Origin: Colwellia psychrerythraea
Lineage (GTDB): Bacteria > Pseudomonadota > Gammaproteobacteria > Enterobacterales > Alteromonadaceae
Reading direction: 5' to 3'
DNA: 64,000 nt
NCBI RefSeq assembly: GCF_000764185.1
Contig: NZ_JQEC01000070.1
Span: 1-64,000, forward strand
Within the stretch, counting starts at the first letter, position 1. Each line of letters begins with the position of its first letter. A program made the translations under genes and the position numbers. The notes under the pieces were generated by a model. It was not told the DNA's origin. It saw only the letters and a list, made by a program, of their open reading frames with translations, and searched no databases. Shown piece after piece: positions 16,197-24,286 of the stretch.

Positions 16197-17183
16197 GTGA
16201 CAGAAAAAAAAGCAGTAGATATCGAACAAAAAAATGATAAAGAGGATATTTGGCTACGCATCGAGCGAGAGTGTGAGGTCATGGTAAAACATGCGTTTGC
16301 CAAGGGAGTAAATGTACCTATTAAAGTAATCAAAACCTTGCAGCAGCAAAAACAAAATATCGACCATGAGCTTAAGGCTGAAAAGCTCACTTTTGCTCAT
16401 AACAATCTGGCTGAGCTTGTCGCTCCAGCTAAACCAGAAACTATATTGCTCATGGACGATGAGACTGAAAAAGGCTCTATTTTTTTGTTTTTAGGGCGAG
16501 TGCCACTTATTCGTAAAATGATGCTGGTGGCCATTATTTCTTTAATTGCCCTGATTAGCTTGAGTTTATCGCAGTATATTAATAATGAAAATATGGTTAC
16601 TAGTATGTTTGATATGGAGGGTACTCGGCTACTCTATGTGCAAACCATTTTATTGGCTGCTGCTGCAATTGGTGCTTCTTTTTCGGCATTATTTAAAGCT
16701 AATACCTATGTGACCGCTGGCTCCTACGACCCTAAATATGAAAGCTCTTATTGGGTACGTTTTGTTGTTGGTCTGATCGCGGGTATTATTTTAACTCAAC
16801 TAATACCCGTTAACCTCGATGCTGTGGCAGAGGCGGCAGGCAATGCAAGCGGCTCTGCAGCTTCAGGAGTCAGTCATGCCGCATTGCGCATTACCATGGC
16901 TCTAGTGGGGGGCTTCTCCGCCCACTTGGTCTACACCATTTTAGACCGCATTGTTGAAACGGTTTCCTCCTTTATTTCTCCACCTGTAGCAGCAGACCCT
17001 GAAATATTAAAACAATCACTGCAAAATCAGTTTCAACAGGAAAAACTTCAGTGGATGACTGAATTAAGTAGTGAACTCAATGTATTACAACAGAAGTTAA
17101 TTATCGAGCCAGAGCTTAGTAAGCTTGAATTACATAAACATTTGGCAGAATTTCAATTACTAATAACAACGAAGGATAGGTGA
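16197..17183 (+). CDS. Membrane protein of unknown function, 328 aa
   Basis: GTG start. A soluble, Lys-rich helical N-terminus (about 100 residues) precedes a TM helix at about 103-122 (MMLVAIISLIALISLSLSQY), a second at about 145-165 (LLYVQTILLAAAAIGASFSALF), a third at about 187-203 (FVVGLIAGIILTQLIPV) and a fourth around 232-250. The C-terminus (about 270-328) is a soluble coiled region. AGNASGSAASGVSHAAL forms a Gly/Ser/Ala-rich loop. The last TM part resembles that of the 369-aa protein upstream. The stop overlaps a GTG near the next gene, so it is coupled to the lipoprotein gene. No family is recognised. Confidence 0.7.
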   Translation: MTEKKAVDIEQKNDKEDIWLRIERECEVMVKHAFAKGVNVPIKVIKTLQQQKQNIDHELKAEKLTFAHNNLAELVAPAKPETILLMDDETEKGSIFLFLGRVPLIRKMMLVAIISLIALISLSLSQYINNENMVTSMFDMEGTRLLYVQTILLAAAAIGASFSALFKANTYVTAGSYDPKYESSYWVRFVVGLIAGIILTQLIPVNLDAVAEAAGNASGSAASGVSHAALRITMALVGGFSAHLVYTILDRIVETVSSFISPPVAADPEILKQSLQNQFQQEKLQWMTELSSELNVLQQKLIIEPELSKLELHKHLAEFQLLITTKDR

Positions 17184-17188
17184 TCTCT

Positions 17189-17650
17189 ATGAATAATATG
17201 AACGCTATGAATAAAAAATTTGGTGGTTTATTGCTGGTGCTATTTTTTACTAGCATGTTTTATGGTTGTTCCTTACAACTGCTGGCCGAGCGAGATGAAG
17301 TGTCATTGCAACAGATGGAAGAGTTAGCGCAAGAGGTTGATCACTTATTTACCCAGCTGCTGTATATGCCTCCAGACCGCAGGGATTACAAATCAAATGC
17401 GCCCAAATATCTATCGGTGGAAGTAAAACTCAATGCGCTAAAAATGCGTCAGGAAAGTAGGATAATGAATGAGCTAACCATCGAGCAGCTTGGTATTGCT
17501 ATTGGCTTGTGGGCTCAAGACCGAAAACGTCATGAACGTCAAAATAGCTTCTCTGATTTTATGCTTAAGCGCTATCGCAGTCAGTACAAACGCTTGTTTC
17601 TGGCAATGATAAAAGGTGAAGAAGCAAAAGAAAAACGCCTGGATTCGTGA
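17189..17650 (+). CDS. Putative lipoprotein, about 153 aa
   Basis: The N-terminus is a lipoprotein signal with a plausible lipobox (LLLVLFFTSMFYGCSLQ; Cys near residue 27). The rest is helical and charged (DEVSLQQMEELAQEVDHLFTQ ... FMLKRYRSQYKRLFLAMIKG). I prefer the ATG at 17189, with AAGGATAGG about 9 bases upstream, over the GTG at 17180 that overlaps the preceding stop. It would be anchored in the inner or outer membrane facing the periplasm; the function is unknown. It follows the 328-aa membrane protein gene without a gap. Confidence 0.65.
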   Translation: MNNMNAMNKKFGGLLLVLFFTSMFYGCSLQLLAERDEVSLQQMEELAQEVDHLFTQLLYMPPDRRDYKSNAPKYLSVEVKLNALKMRQESRIMNELTIEQLGIAIGLWAQDRKRHERQNSFSDFMLKRYRSQYKRLFLAMIKGEEAKEKRLDS

Positions 17651-17709
17651 TCCGAGCTTAATATAAAAACATTCGTAACTACTTAAATCCGTGAATAAGG
17701 AAGTATAAA

Positions 17710-18024
17710 ATGAGTATAGATATCGGTCAAACATTTAGTGATATGGCGCAAGTTGCTGGGCAAAGCCTTGAAGAAGGTGGAGCTGCAATTGGCTCAGGTA
17801 TCTCTAAGGTATTAAATAACAATAAACAGTCTCTTGCTGAACTAGCCCAAGCTAGGGTAGATAGTGAAATTAATGATGAAGATTTTGCAAATGAGCTGGC
17901 ACGAGAACAGTTGATTGTAGAAGCTGAAATGATTGCCTTAGAAATAGCGAGTAAAGCGGCAGTACAAAAGGCCGTTAATGGTGCTATGGATGTACTCACT
18001 AAGGCGGTGGCTGCGGCTATTTAA
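17710..18024 (+). CDS. Small Ala-rich helical protein, 104 aa
   Basis: This small acidic protein consists of amphipathic helices: FSDMAQVAGQSLEEGGAAIG, then LAREQLIVEAEMIALEIASKAA and a C-terminal VNGAMDVLTKAVAAAI. There is no signal peptide. It begins after an AAGGAAGTATAAA leader (good RBS) and ends before a strong terminator, so it closes the 16.2-18.0 kb unit. In size and composition it is a little like small R-body or self-assembling proteins, but it lacks the RebB signature. No family is recognised. Confidence 0.65.
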   Translation: MSIDIGQTFSDMAQVAGQSLEEGGAAIGSGISKVLNNNKQSLAELAQARVDSEINDEDFANELAREQLIVEAEMIALEIASKAAVQKAVNGAMDVLTKAVAAAI

Positions 18025-18034
18025 TTGCACAGGT

Positions 18035-18068
18035 AACGTTATTTAACCTAAAGGTGAAATAACGTTTT
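18035..18068 (+). terminator. Terminator closing the 16.2-18.0 kb unit
   Basis: AACGTTATTT (18035-18044) pairs perfectly with AAATAACGTT (18057-18066) and a short T run follows. It lies 11 bases after the stop of the Ala-rich small protein gene. Confidence 0.85.
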
Positions 18069-18237
18069 TGCATCAACATAATCTAATCAAACTTAACCTA
18101 GTTATAACTCGGCATAAGTAATCAAATTAAAAGCATATCTAAAACATAACCTAATAATAACTTAGTCATATATTTAAGTAGCTTACACCGGGTTTTATTT
18201 AAATTAACTTGCTAATCTGCTGCTATTGTCTCCTTAA

Positions 18238-19869
18238 ATGTCAGAACTTATGGCTAAATATATAAAGCGTATCCGCTACCGACGCAGGCGTGTATTTCGA
18301 TCTTGTGATTTTATCAGTAAAGCCTCAGTCAAAGTGCAAATAAAAGCGCCAATAGAATCACCAATTGAATCAAAGGAAGAACAGCATATAACACAAGGTG
18401 TTATTGATGATTTACTGCAGACTCAGCAAACGGACCTATTAGCGTCTGACTTAGAAGTTGATGATGAACCTTTGGCTTACTTTGAAAAAGGTAAAGACCC
18501 CTATGCTTATTTGGTTAGTCAGTTACCTCTTATGCTGAATAGTATTCCCAACCTGCTGCATGAGCCAAACTCAAATAAGCAAAACGAAGCTAGCCTAGTA
18601 GCGCAGGATGAGTCTGAACAACAACTAACTACAGATGATAATGATATTAGTAAAACAGATAGGTTTACTCCGTTTAATTCTAGTCAGTTTATGCTAAATG
18701 AGTCTGAACAACATGGGCTTGAACTAAGTAAGGCTGAGCTAGACAAGTCAGAGCTAAAAAAAATAAAGCGAGATAGGCAAGAAGTAGCTAGAGCTGATTT
18801 TGCTAAGCTAGAACAAGCTGAATCAACTGTGGCAATAACGACCAAAGCCAAGCCGCGAATATTGTGTCAGGTTAAGCCCGGCAGTGAACATGCCTTATTA
18901 AATCATACCGATGAAAGCCCTGAATTAAGTCTTGATATAAGCTTAACAAAACAGCAAAACTGGTTGCAGTGGCGCACACAAGCAGGTACTCAAAGTAACT
19001 TACTGTTAGCTCGTTTAATGCCATCAGTAATATCATCAGTAATGCCTCGTGCTTTTCCGTGGTTAGGACTCCCCGGACATAGCGGCCGAAAAATTCGTTA
19101 TGGCGGTCATTATCCTCGAGTTATTAAGGACAATAGGCATGATCAGCAAGCAACTACTCGCTCAGTAGAGCATAGCTTCTTTCATTTAGATGTACTGAAC
19201 CTAGCCAATAAACACAAGTTGACACTAGCTGAGTTCATTATGAGTTTAACATCGGTATCGTCCATGGCCGAATTGGTCGCCAGTGCTGAATTATCGGCCA
19301 TTGCTCGAGTGTATATTTCATTACCTAAACAGTCACTGAACGACTTAGCTACCGACAGTTTCCTGAAGGAAGCCTGTAAGGTTAAACAATTAACCCCTAA
19401 ATTAAATTGGTTAGATTGCTTACACCCTTGGCTTATTTTGGTGCATAAAACTAGCGTGACCTTAGATAATTTAGCCGAATATCTTAATCAGGCGCCCGTT
19501 AATCGTATATATAAAATTACCCTTGCCAAGCTAAGTTGTTATGTAGAAATAGGCGCGACACAGGTGTGTTTATCTAATGGTAAAGACAAACCTGTTGTGG
19601 TCAGTAAAGCTGACTTTATTGCTCGTCTTAGTTCTTCATTTAGTTCTTCATTTAGTTCAGATATAAAAAAGCCAGCAATCTTGCCTAATCTCAATGTTGC
19701 AACAGATGAACTAGTGCATTTACTTGTCTTTCAAGCCGATGATAGGGCGAAAAAATCATTACTTATCGGACTTGAAAATAAGCTAGCCCAGGGTCTTAAA
19801 GAGTGGCAGGTAAAGGCGGATATTCCCTTTGGTGAATTTGTCAGTAGTGCCGCTCTGCAGAGCTCATGA
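18238..19869 (+). CDS. Unknown 543-aa protein with low-complexity acidic middle
   Basis: A very basic start (KYIKRIRYRRRRVFRS) precedes a long, low-complexity region rich in Ser, Glu and Gln (about 35-220, with repeats such as ELSKAELDKSELKK). A more ordered C-terminal half follows (about 225-543) that includes FPWLGLPGHSGRKIRYGGHYPRV and LNWLDCLHPWLILVHKT. SSSFSSSFSSS at about 463-473 is a short in-frame repeat (DNA near 19630-19655). No signal peptide or TM segment is visible and I recognise no family. The RBS is weak and a second Met lies at residue 5. It may be a scaffold or structural protein, which is a guess. Confidence 0.6.
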   Translation: MSELMAKYIKRIRYRRRRVFRSCDFISKASVKVQIKAPIESPIESKEEQHITQGVIDDLLQTQQTDLLASDLEVDDEPLAYFEKGKDPYAYLVSQLPLMLNSIPNLLHEPNSNKQNEASLVAQDESEQQLTTDDNDISKTDRFTPFNSSQFMLNESEQHGLELSKAELDKSELKKIKRDRQEVARADFAKLEQAESTVAITTKAKPRILCQVKPGSEHALLNHTDESPELSLDISLTKQQNWLQWRTQAGTQSNLLLARLMPSVISSVMPRAFPWLGLPGHSGRKIRYGGHYPRVIKDNRHDQQATTRSVEHSFFHLDVLNLANKHKLTLAEFIMSLTSVSSMAELVASAELSAIARVYISLPKQSLNDLATDSFLKEACKVKQLTPKLNWLDCLHPWLILVHKTSVTLDNLAEYLNQAPVNRIYKITLAKLSCYVEIGATQVCLSNGKDKPVVVSKADFIARLSSSFSSSFSSDIKKPAILPNLNVATDELVHLLVFQADDRAKKSLLIGLENKLAQGLKEWQVKADIPFGEFVSSAALQSS

Positions 19870-19880
19870 GTATTGCTACC

Positions 19881-20146
19881 TATACCCAAGCTACTTCAAT
19901 ATGCTCGTTTCAGGACGTCTGAGCGATTCATGATCAAGGCGTGTATTTCATTAATGGTTGTTCCCTTAATTAATTAATCAACGATGAACATGATTTTCTC
20001 AGACGTCCCAGAATGGCTGGCTTAGAAACGCTTTATCCATCGTTATTGGTTTCGACAATAGAATAATTATTCTCTTCAATCAATGCCTTGCCTAAAGACG
20101 TTTCTAATTCCAGCTGAATCCTGCATATTGAGGTCGCTTGGGTATA
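19881..20146. mobile_element. MITE-like element, 266 bp
   Basis: The left end TATACCCAAGCTACTTCAAT matches the reverse complement of the right end, TATACCCAAGCGACCTCAAT, with 2 mismatches in 20. Internal inverted repeats are visible (GGACGTCTGAG against CTCAGACGTCC). Bases 20041-20093 match the internal block of the hutH-upstream element at 6416-6468, although the ends belong to a different family. The length is almost the same (266 against 265 bp). No ORF. Confidence 0.8.
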
Positions 20147-20224
20147 TATTATAAAGTGAGCGTTGTTTTACCTGTATAAGGCCGAGGTTTCGCCAAGTTT
20201 AACTTTCTCATTATCAGTAAGATA

Positions 20225-20387
20225 ATACCAATTCCACTAACTATGTGATCACTTCTACTTACTAAAATCACAAACTACTTCGTTATTTATTTAATAATTA
20301 GAACAACTAGTTATAAAAGTAAACGCCTTGTATTTTGTAATTTTTTCTACGTTTAAGATAGCTCACCATAATTAATGGAACTGGTAT
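20225..20387. mobile_element. MITE-like element, 163 bp
   Basis: ATACCAATTCCACTAACTATG at the left matches the reverse complement of the right end, ATACCAGTTCCATTAATTATG, with 3 mismatches in 21. There is no ORF. The interior has CTTCGTTATT ... CGCCTTG (20278-20330), a shortened form of the block shared with the other elements. It lies 78 bp after the previous element and 48 bp before the receiver-like protein gene, so the 566-bp gap 19870-20435 is mostly two such elements. Confidence 0.75.
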
Positions 20388-20435
20388 AGCTATCAAGCAT
20401 TCATTCTAAAAACAGCAACAATGGAGTTTAACTAA

Positions 20436-21146
20436 ATGAAAAAAATCCTATTTCGCTCATGTGAAGCGGCTGACGGGCGTAAGTTTGCATTCTTAACCGA
20501 TCAACCTGAAGTCGAAGAGTGTTTCGATAATGGCTATAAAGTGGCATATAAAGACCGAGATGGTAGTAATAATCCTGAACTCCTCGCGCATTGGAACAAG
20601 GAATTTACTGTCAGTTCGGAAGCATTTACCTTGCTACCTGATACCGATGAAATACCCAGTGAAGTGCAAAGTGCATTTACTAATATGGTGGCTGGCTTGA
20701 TCAAAGGTATTGATGTGCTGTTTTGTGACTATAACCTTGGGGTAGAGGGTGACTTACCTATGTGTAACGAGGTGATGGAATTACATAAGTCGACAGATTT
20801 TGTGCTGTTTTCCTGTGCCGATATTGTTGGCGACGATCCTAGCGTTCAGCCCTATATGGTTTCTTATGCTGCTCCCCGCTATAAAACAGGTGCACAAGTA
20901 TCAATGCAGCACCGAATTTATTGTAAAACCGAAGCCTTTGCTTTTTGTCAAAGCATTAACGCCATCGTTGTTCAACGTAAAAAAGATAATTTGATAGGTG
21001 GTCATATTCGCACTGACCTCGACCCTTATGTGGCCGAATCGGTAGTTGATGAAGGTGCAGCCAAACAAGCAATCGACAGGTTTGTTGAAATGGTAAAACG
21101 TCTCAACGGTGATATTAAAACGCTGGCGGCGCCACAAGCGAGTTAA
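20436..21146 (+). CDS. Receiver-like (REC-fold) protein of unknown role, 236 aa
   Basis: The middle of the protein resembles a response-regulator receiver domain: GIDVLFCDYNLGVEGDLPMC looks like the strand-3 phospho-Asp site, and TDFVLFSCADIVG resembles strand 4 with the conserved Ser/Thr. The flanking parts do not match a normal REC domain or an output domain, and no DNA-binding region is seen. It may be a stand-alone or pseudo-receiver. The RBS region is AATGGAGTTTAACTAA. It is probably co-transcribed with the next gene 47 bp downstream. Confidence in the fold is modest; the family is not identified. Confidence 0.5.
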   Translation: MKKILFRSCEAADGRKFAFLTDQPEVEECFDNGYKVAYKDRDGSNNPELLAHWNKEFTVSSEAFTLLPDTDEIPSEVQSAFTNMVAGLIKGIDVLFCDYNLGVEGDLPMCNEVMELHKSTDFVLFSCADIVGDDPSVQPYMVSYAAPRYKTGAQVSMQHRIYCKTEAFAFCQSINAIVVQRKKDNLIGGHIRTDLDPYVAESVVDEGAAKQAIDRFVEMVKRLNGDIKTLAAPQAS

Positions 21147-21193
21147 CTGTGAATGAGAACAGAGCCAGGATACAACAAAAAAAGGATGGCTAA

Positions 21194-22858
21194 ATGGATA
21201 GGTATTTTCATTATTACGCGACCTATTTAGCGGCGCGGTGGGCTGGCATGGAGTCAGACAAAGCACAGCAACTAGCTTACTGTTGTCAAACCATGGATGA
21301 GTTAGGCGCCGGCTTATCTATGGTACTGCCTTGGCATTATCAGGGCGAAAGCCAAGGAGAAAATCAAAGAGAGAAATTTTCTCCTTGTATAACCGGAGTC
21401 AATGCTAAAGCTGGTGATGGTGTTGAAGATGAATTATCAACAGTAAATAGCTACTTAGATAACATCTGGCTTTACCCGCAAGATGAGCAGAAAATCCATC
21501 AAGAAGAGTCTGGTTTTGGCACGCTTAACGCTGAACTGGCCTTTCGATGTTTTCCTGCTTTATCAATACAAACAGTAGCGGTAAATCATGCTGGCGAAGT
21601 CAATAGTGTGGTAAGTAGTGTGGGAAGTAGCTCGGTAAGTGGCGCCGTAGCTAATGCAGTAGCTAATGCAGCAGATAATACTACAGACAGTGCAGTTACC
21701 GATGAAATTAAGCCAAAGTTTGAAGCACAACACTATCGGCATAAAAAGGGTTTCACCACCAATGCATCGGGTAGTCGTATAAATGATAACTGGCGACAAC
21801 AGCAAAATCCCTTGGCTAAGTTAGCTGCTAGTCAGCCACTCGATAGCTGTATTACCAGTCAACATTATAATCCGTTAACTGATATTGATTGGCAACGCGG
21901 AGGTAACTTTAAACAAAGTTTTAGTCAAAAGTTGGCCGGTAAACATCAGGCCTCATTACGGGGCGAGCAAACTAGGTACCAAGCAAGTGACTACATTGCT
22001 GAACATAGCGCTTGTGGCGGCAAAACTATTCAGAGCAAAAAGTCGAGTCAGTTAGCAGGTCATGAAGGCATTGATGAGGCAGGCATTGAAGAAACAGACG
22101 TTGATGTCATAGATATTGATAAGGTGTTTTTTAACGGCAGTAGCCAGCAAGCCGTGCATAGCAATAGTAATAGCAACTGTAATAGTAATTATGAGCCGTT
22201 ACTTGCCTGTGTAGCCAATAGTGATTTTTCTCGGGAGATGCTCAACGATATTATTTATAAATCTCGTTATCGCTCTGAAGTTAAAGACATGGAGCTACAA
22301 CTACTGGGCTGTCGGTTATTTGTCTATCAACAAACCTGGCGACATAATTTAAAAAACGGTGATAAAGCTAAGCAGCTAAAAGATGCCTTTTATTGGACCT
22401 TGTATGCCATTGAGTGTTTCTTACGTGCTACGCCATTAAAGAATAAAAGGCACTGGTTTGCCAAATTGAGCTCTGAGCACACCGCTAGTATAGACGAACA
22501 CTTAAGTCAGTTGTTTGACTTTACCGGGGAGCCATTTGAACAGGAAATTCACTGGTTAACTCACTTACCTAGGCTACTGGCCTGCCAGCAACAAGGGTTA
22601 CCGCTAGTTGCTGATAATTGGCAACAGGGACTTAGGTACCGGAAAAATCACTTACTGGAGCAAGCCATGTTGGCGGCAAAAACAGCTCAATCTCGACAGA
22701 TAAAATCTTTGACTGGCTTTAAACAAAGTGATTTTTTTAAGTTGAATAAGGCCGCTGAATATCATGCAAATTGGCTGGCATGTCAGCTAAAACATCAACA
22801 AGTATTTGACTTTGATACGAGCCAGTCGTTGGGTGATGCCGCTATTTGGCGACTGTAG
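21194..22858 (+). CDS. Unknown 554-aa protein with DUF6765-like N-terminus
   Basis: The first 45 residues (DRYFHYYATYLAARWAGM, then KAQQLAYCCQTMDEL) resemble the start of DUF6765 proteins, also seen at 34249-35613. The later DUF6765 motif (HVFADTWAH) is absent. The middle (about 130-330) is low complexity, with short tandem repeats (VSSVGSSSVSG, AVANAVANAA, SNSNSNCNSN). The C-terminus (about 345-554) is ordered and helical, with Trp and His rich stretches. No signal peptide. AAAAAAAGGATGGCTAA gives a good RBS. Function unknown. Confidence 0.6.
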   Translation: MDRYFHYYATYLAARWAGMESDKAQQLAYCCQTMDELGAGLSMVLPWHYQGESQGENQREKFSPCITGVNAKAGDGVEDELSTVNSYLDNIWLYPQDEQKIHQEESGFGTLNAELAFRCFPALSIQTVAVNHAGEVNSVVSSVGSSSVSGAVANAVANAADNTTDSAVTDEIKPKFEAQHYRHKKGFTTNASGSRINDNWRQQQNPLAKLAASQPLDSCITSQHYNPLTDIDWQRGGNFKQSFSQKLAGKHQASLRGEQTRYQASDYIAEHSACGGKTIQSKKSSQLAGHEGIDEAGIEETDVDVIDIDKVFFNGSSQQAVHSNSNSNCNSNYEPLLACVANSDFSREMLNDIIYKSRYRSEVKDMELQLLGCRLFVYQQTWRHNLKNGDKAKQLKDAFYWTLYAIECFLRATPLKNKRHWFAKLSSEHTASIDEHLSQLFDFTGEPFEQEIHWLTHLPRLLACQQQGLPLVADNWQQGLRYRKNHLLEQAMLAAKTAQSRQIKSLTGFKQSDFFKLNKAAEYHANWLACQLKHQQVFDFDTSQSLGDAAIWRL

Positions 22859-23017
22859 CTTGGCGACTTTAGTTTATCGCCAATGCATAGCGAATCTGGT
22901 TTAGCGCTAAGAACAGATAAGTTAAATACCTAGGGGGGAGCTGCTTAAACCCAGCCTAGCTCAACATAATAAAACAACTCGACATAACACACTGAATATT
23001 AACAAAAAGGAAAATGT

Positions 23018-23116
23018 ATGCGCTTATTAGATTGGATATTTATCGTCTGCTTAATTTTGATCGTTTTATACTTAAAAAATCCGTTATTCAAACTCTGGCT
23101 AGATGCGATGATTTAG
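23018..23116 (+). CDS. 32-aa single-TM small protein
   Basis: This small ORF starts at 23018 with AGGA six bases upstream and encodes one hydrophobic helix (DWIFIVCLILIVLYLKNPLF) with charged ends. It is a better candidate than the 84-codon ORF that begins 4 bases earlier, whose start would be only two bases from the Shine-Dalgarno sequence. Small one-TM proteins can be holins or membrane-complex subunits; a holin for the GH19 enzyme is possible but not supported by sequence. Confidence 0.45.
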   Translation: MRLLDWIFIVCLILIVLYLKNPLFKLWLDAMI

Positions 23117-23192
23117 CTTTTACCAACTATTTACCCTACTTTATCGGCTCAGCAGCTTTTGGTTACTTTTGTAAGGCTCACGCTAATGCCTT

Positions 23193-24137
23193 ATGGCCGT
23201 CCTGCTCTTCTTCAACTTTGAGCAGGAGGGATTTTTACCTATCTCGCTATCCCTTTATTGCTCTGTAAAATATAAGCAAAATCTTATGCCTATCACTAGT
23301 CCGGTAACTAATCCCATAACATCCATGCCGTTACCAAGGTTTGGGCCATTAAGCTTAAAGCACACTGCTTTCAAGAAAAATGTTATTAAACAGATTGTTA
23401 TTAAACAAGGTAATATTAAACGAAATATTGCTAAGCAAAATGCACAAGAAAAGAGTTCAGTCATTAGTTTACAACCGTTAACTGCGCAGCATGCACCCTA
23501 TTTACTCCATTTACTGACAACACAGATATGTTCATCATTGGCAATTGAGCCTGTTAGCAATCTTGCGCAGGCCATTGCCTTTGTACACGGTGAGGGCTCG
23601 AGTCATAACAAACGTTTTGGTATTTTTTATCACTGCGCTGGCTCAAACCCTATTTTGATCGGCAGCCTAGGCTATCAGTTAGAACATCAGCTAGAACATC
23701 AGTTAGAAAGCCAGCTAAGTTCACCAAGCCAGTTGAGCTCAGAAAACCGGGTGAATTCACACCGCCAGGCGACTATCAGTTATTGGCTGGGTCATGTTTA
23801 TCAAGGGCAAGGTCATGCTTGGCAAGCGCTAGGGTTATTACTGAACAGTCTTACTTCTCAGGGAATTGATTCTGTTCTGGCAAATGTCTATGCCGATAAT
23901 ATCTGTTCACAAAAATTACTAACAAAATTGGGTTTTATTCAGGTGAACAACACTATTCATAACGATGATTGCCATGCCATAAATAGCGTATCTGCAAGCG
24001 CAAGGGTAAAGGTGAATTTTGCTACAAATGAAGGCATTAATGAAGGTGTGAGTATCGGTTCAGGTGAGGGCGTCACAGATAACGTCACAGATAGCACAAG
24101 CAGTAAAGCCATTATATCTTTTACACTGGCGCTATAG
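23193..24137 (+). CDS. GNAT-family acetyltransferase with extended N-terminus
   Basis: Residues about 90-275 form a RimJ-type GNAT domain: ISLQPLTAQHAPYLLHLLT at the start, ISYWLGHVYQGQGHAWQALG as the acyl-CoA-binding loop, and VLANVYADNICSQKLLTKLGF at the end. The first 90 residues are basic and low in structure, and the true start may be Met32 at 23286. A repeated block (HQLEHQLEHQLESQL) lies just before strand 5 and arises from short tandem DNA repeats near 23690. The acceptor substrate is unknown. It lies in the cluster with no gap wider than about 150 bp. Confidence 0.7.
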   Translation: MAVLLFFNFEQEGFLPISLSLYCSVKYKQNLMPITSPVTNPITSMPLPRFGPLSLKHTAFKKNVIKQIVIKQGNIKRNIAKQNAQEKSSVISLQPLTAQHAPYLLHLLTTQICSSLAIEPVSNLAQAIAFVHGEGSSHNKRFGIFYHCAGSNPILIGSLGYQLEHQLEHQLESQLSSPSQLSSENRVNSHRQATISYWLGHVYQGQGHAWQALGLLLNSLTSQGIDSVLANVYADNICSQKLLTKLGFIQVNNTIHNDDCHAINSVSASARVKVNFATNEGINEGVSIGSGEGVTDNVTDSTSSKAIISFTLAL

Positions 24138-24216
24138 CGCTTTCAATTAATGTTTTCAACTAATGCTGTCAATAAGCACTATCAATAAACAATAAGCGGC
24201 ACAAGGCCGACTTTTT

Positions 24217-24234
24217 CACTGTTTTCCCCGAGTG
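24217..24234. promoter_or_regulatory. Half copy of the cluster's C-rich motif
   Basis: TTTTCCCCGAGTG resembles the second half of the motifs at 12901-12923 and 16118-16138 and lies 53 bp before the next gene. Confidence is low because it is short. Confidence 0.25.
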
Positions 24235-24286
24235 CATGAACAAGGGGCTGGTTATAGTTTGCTCTTTTCATTAAGGACAAACGAGT

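Noticed and set aside
23014..23268. 84-codon ORF overlapping the 32-aa membrane protein
   Set aside because: Its ATG is only two bases from the Shine-Dalgarno sequence, it has no recognisable features, and the 23018 frame has better spacing and a clear TM helix.
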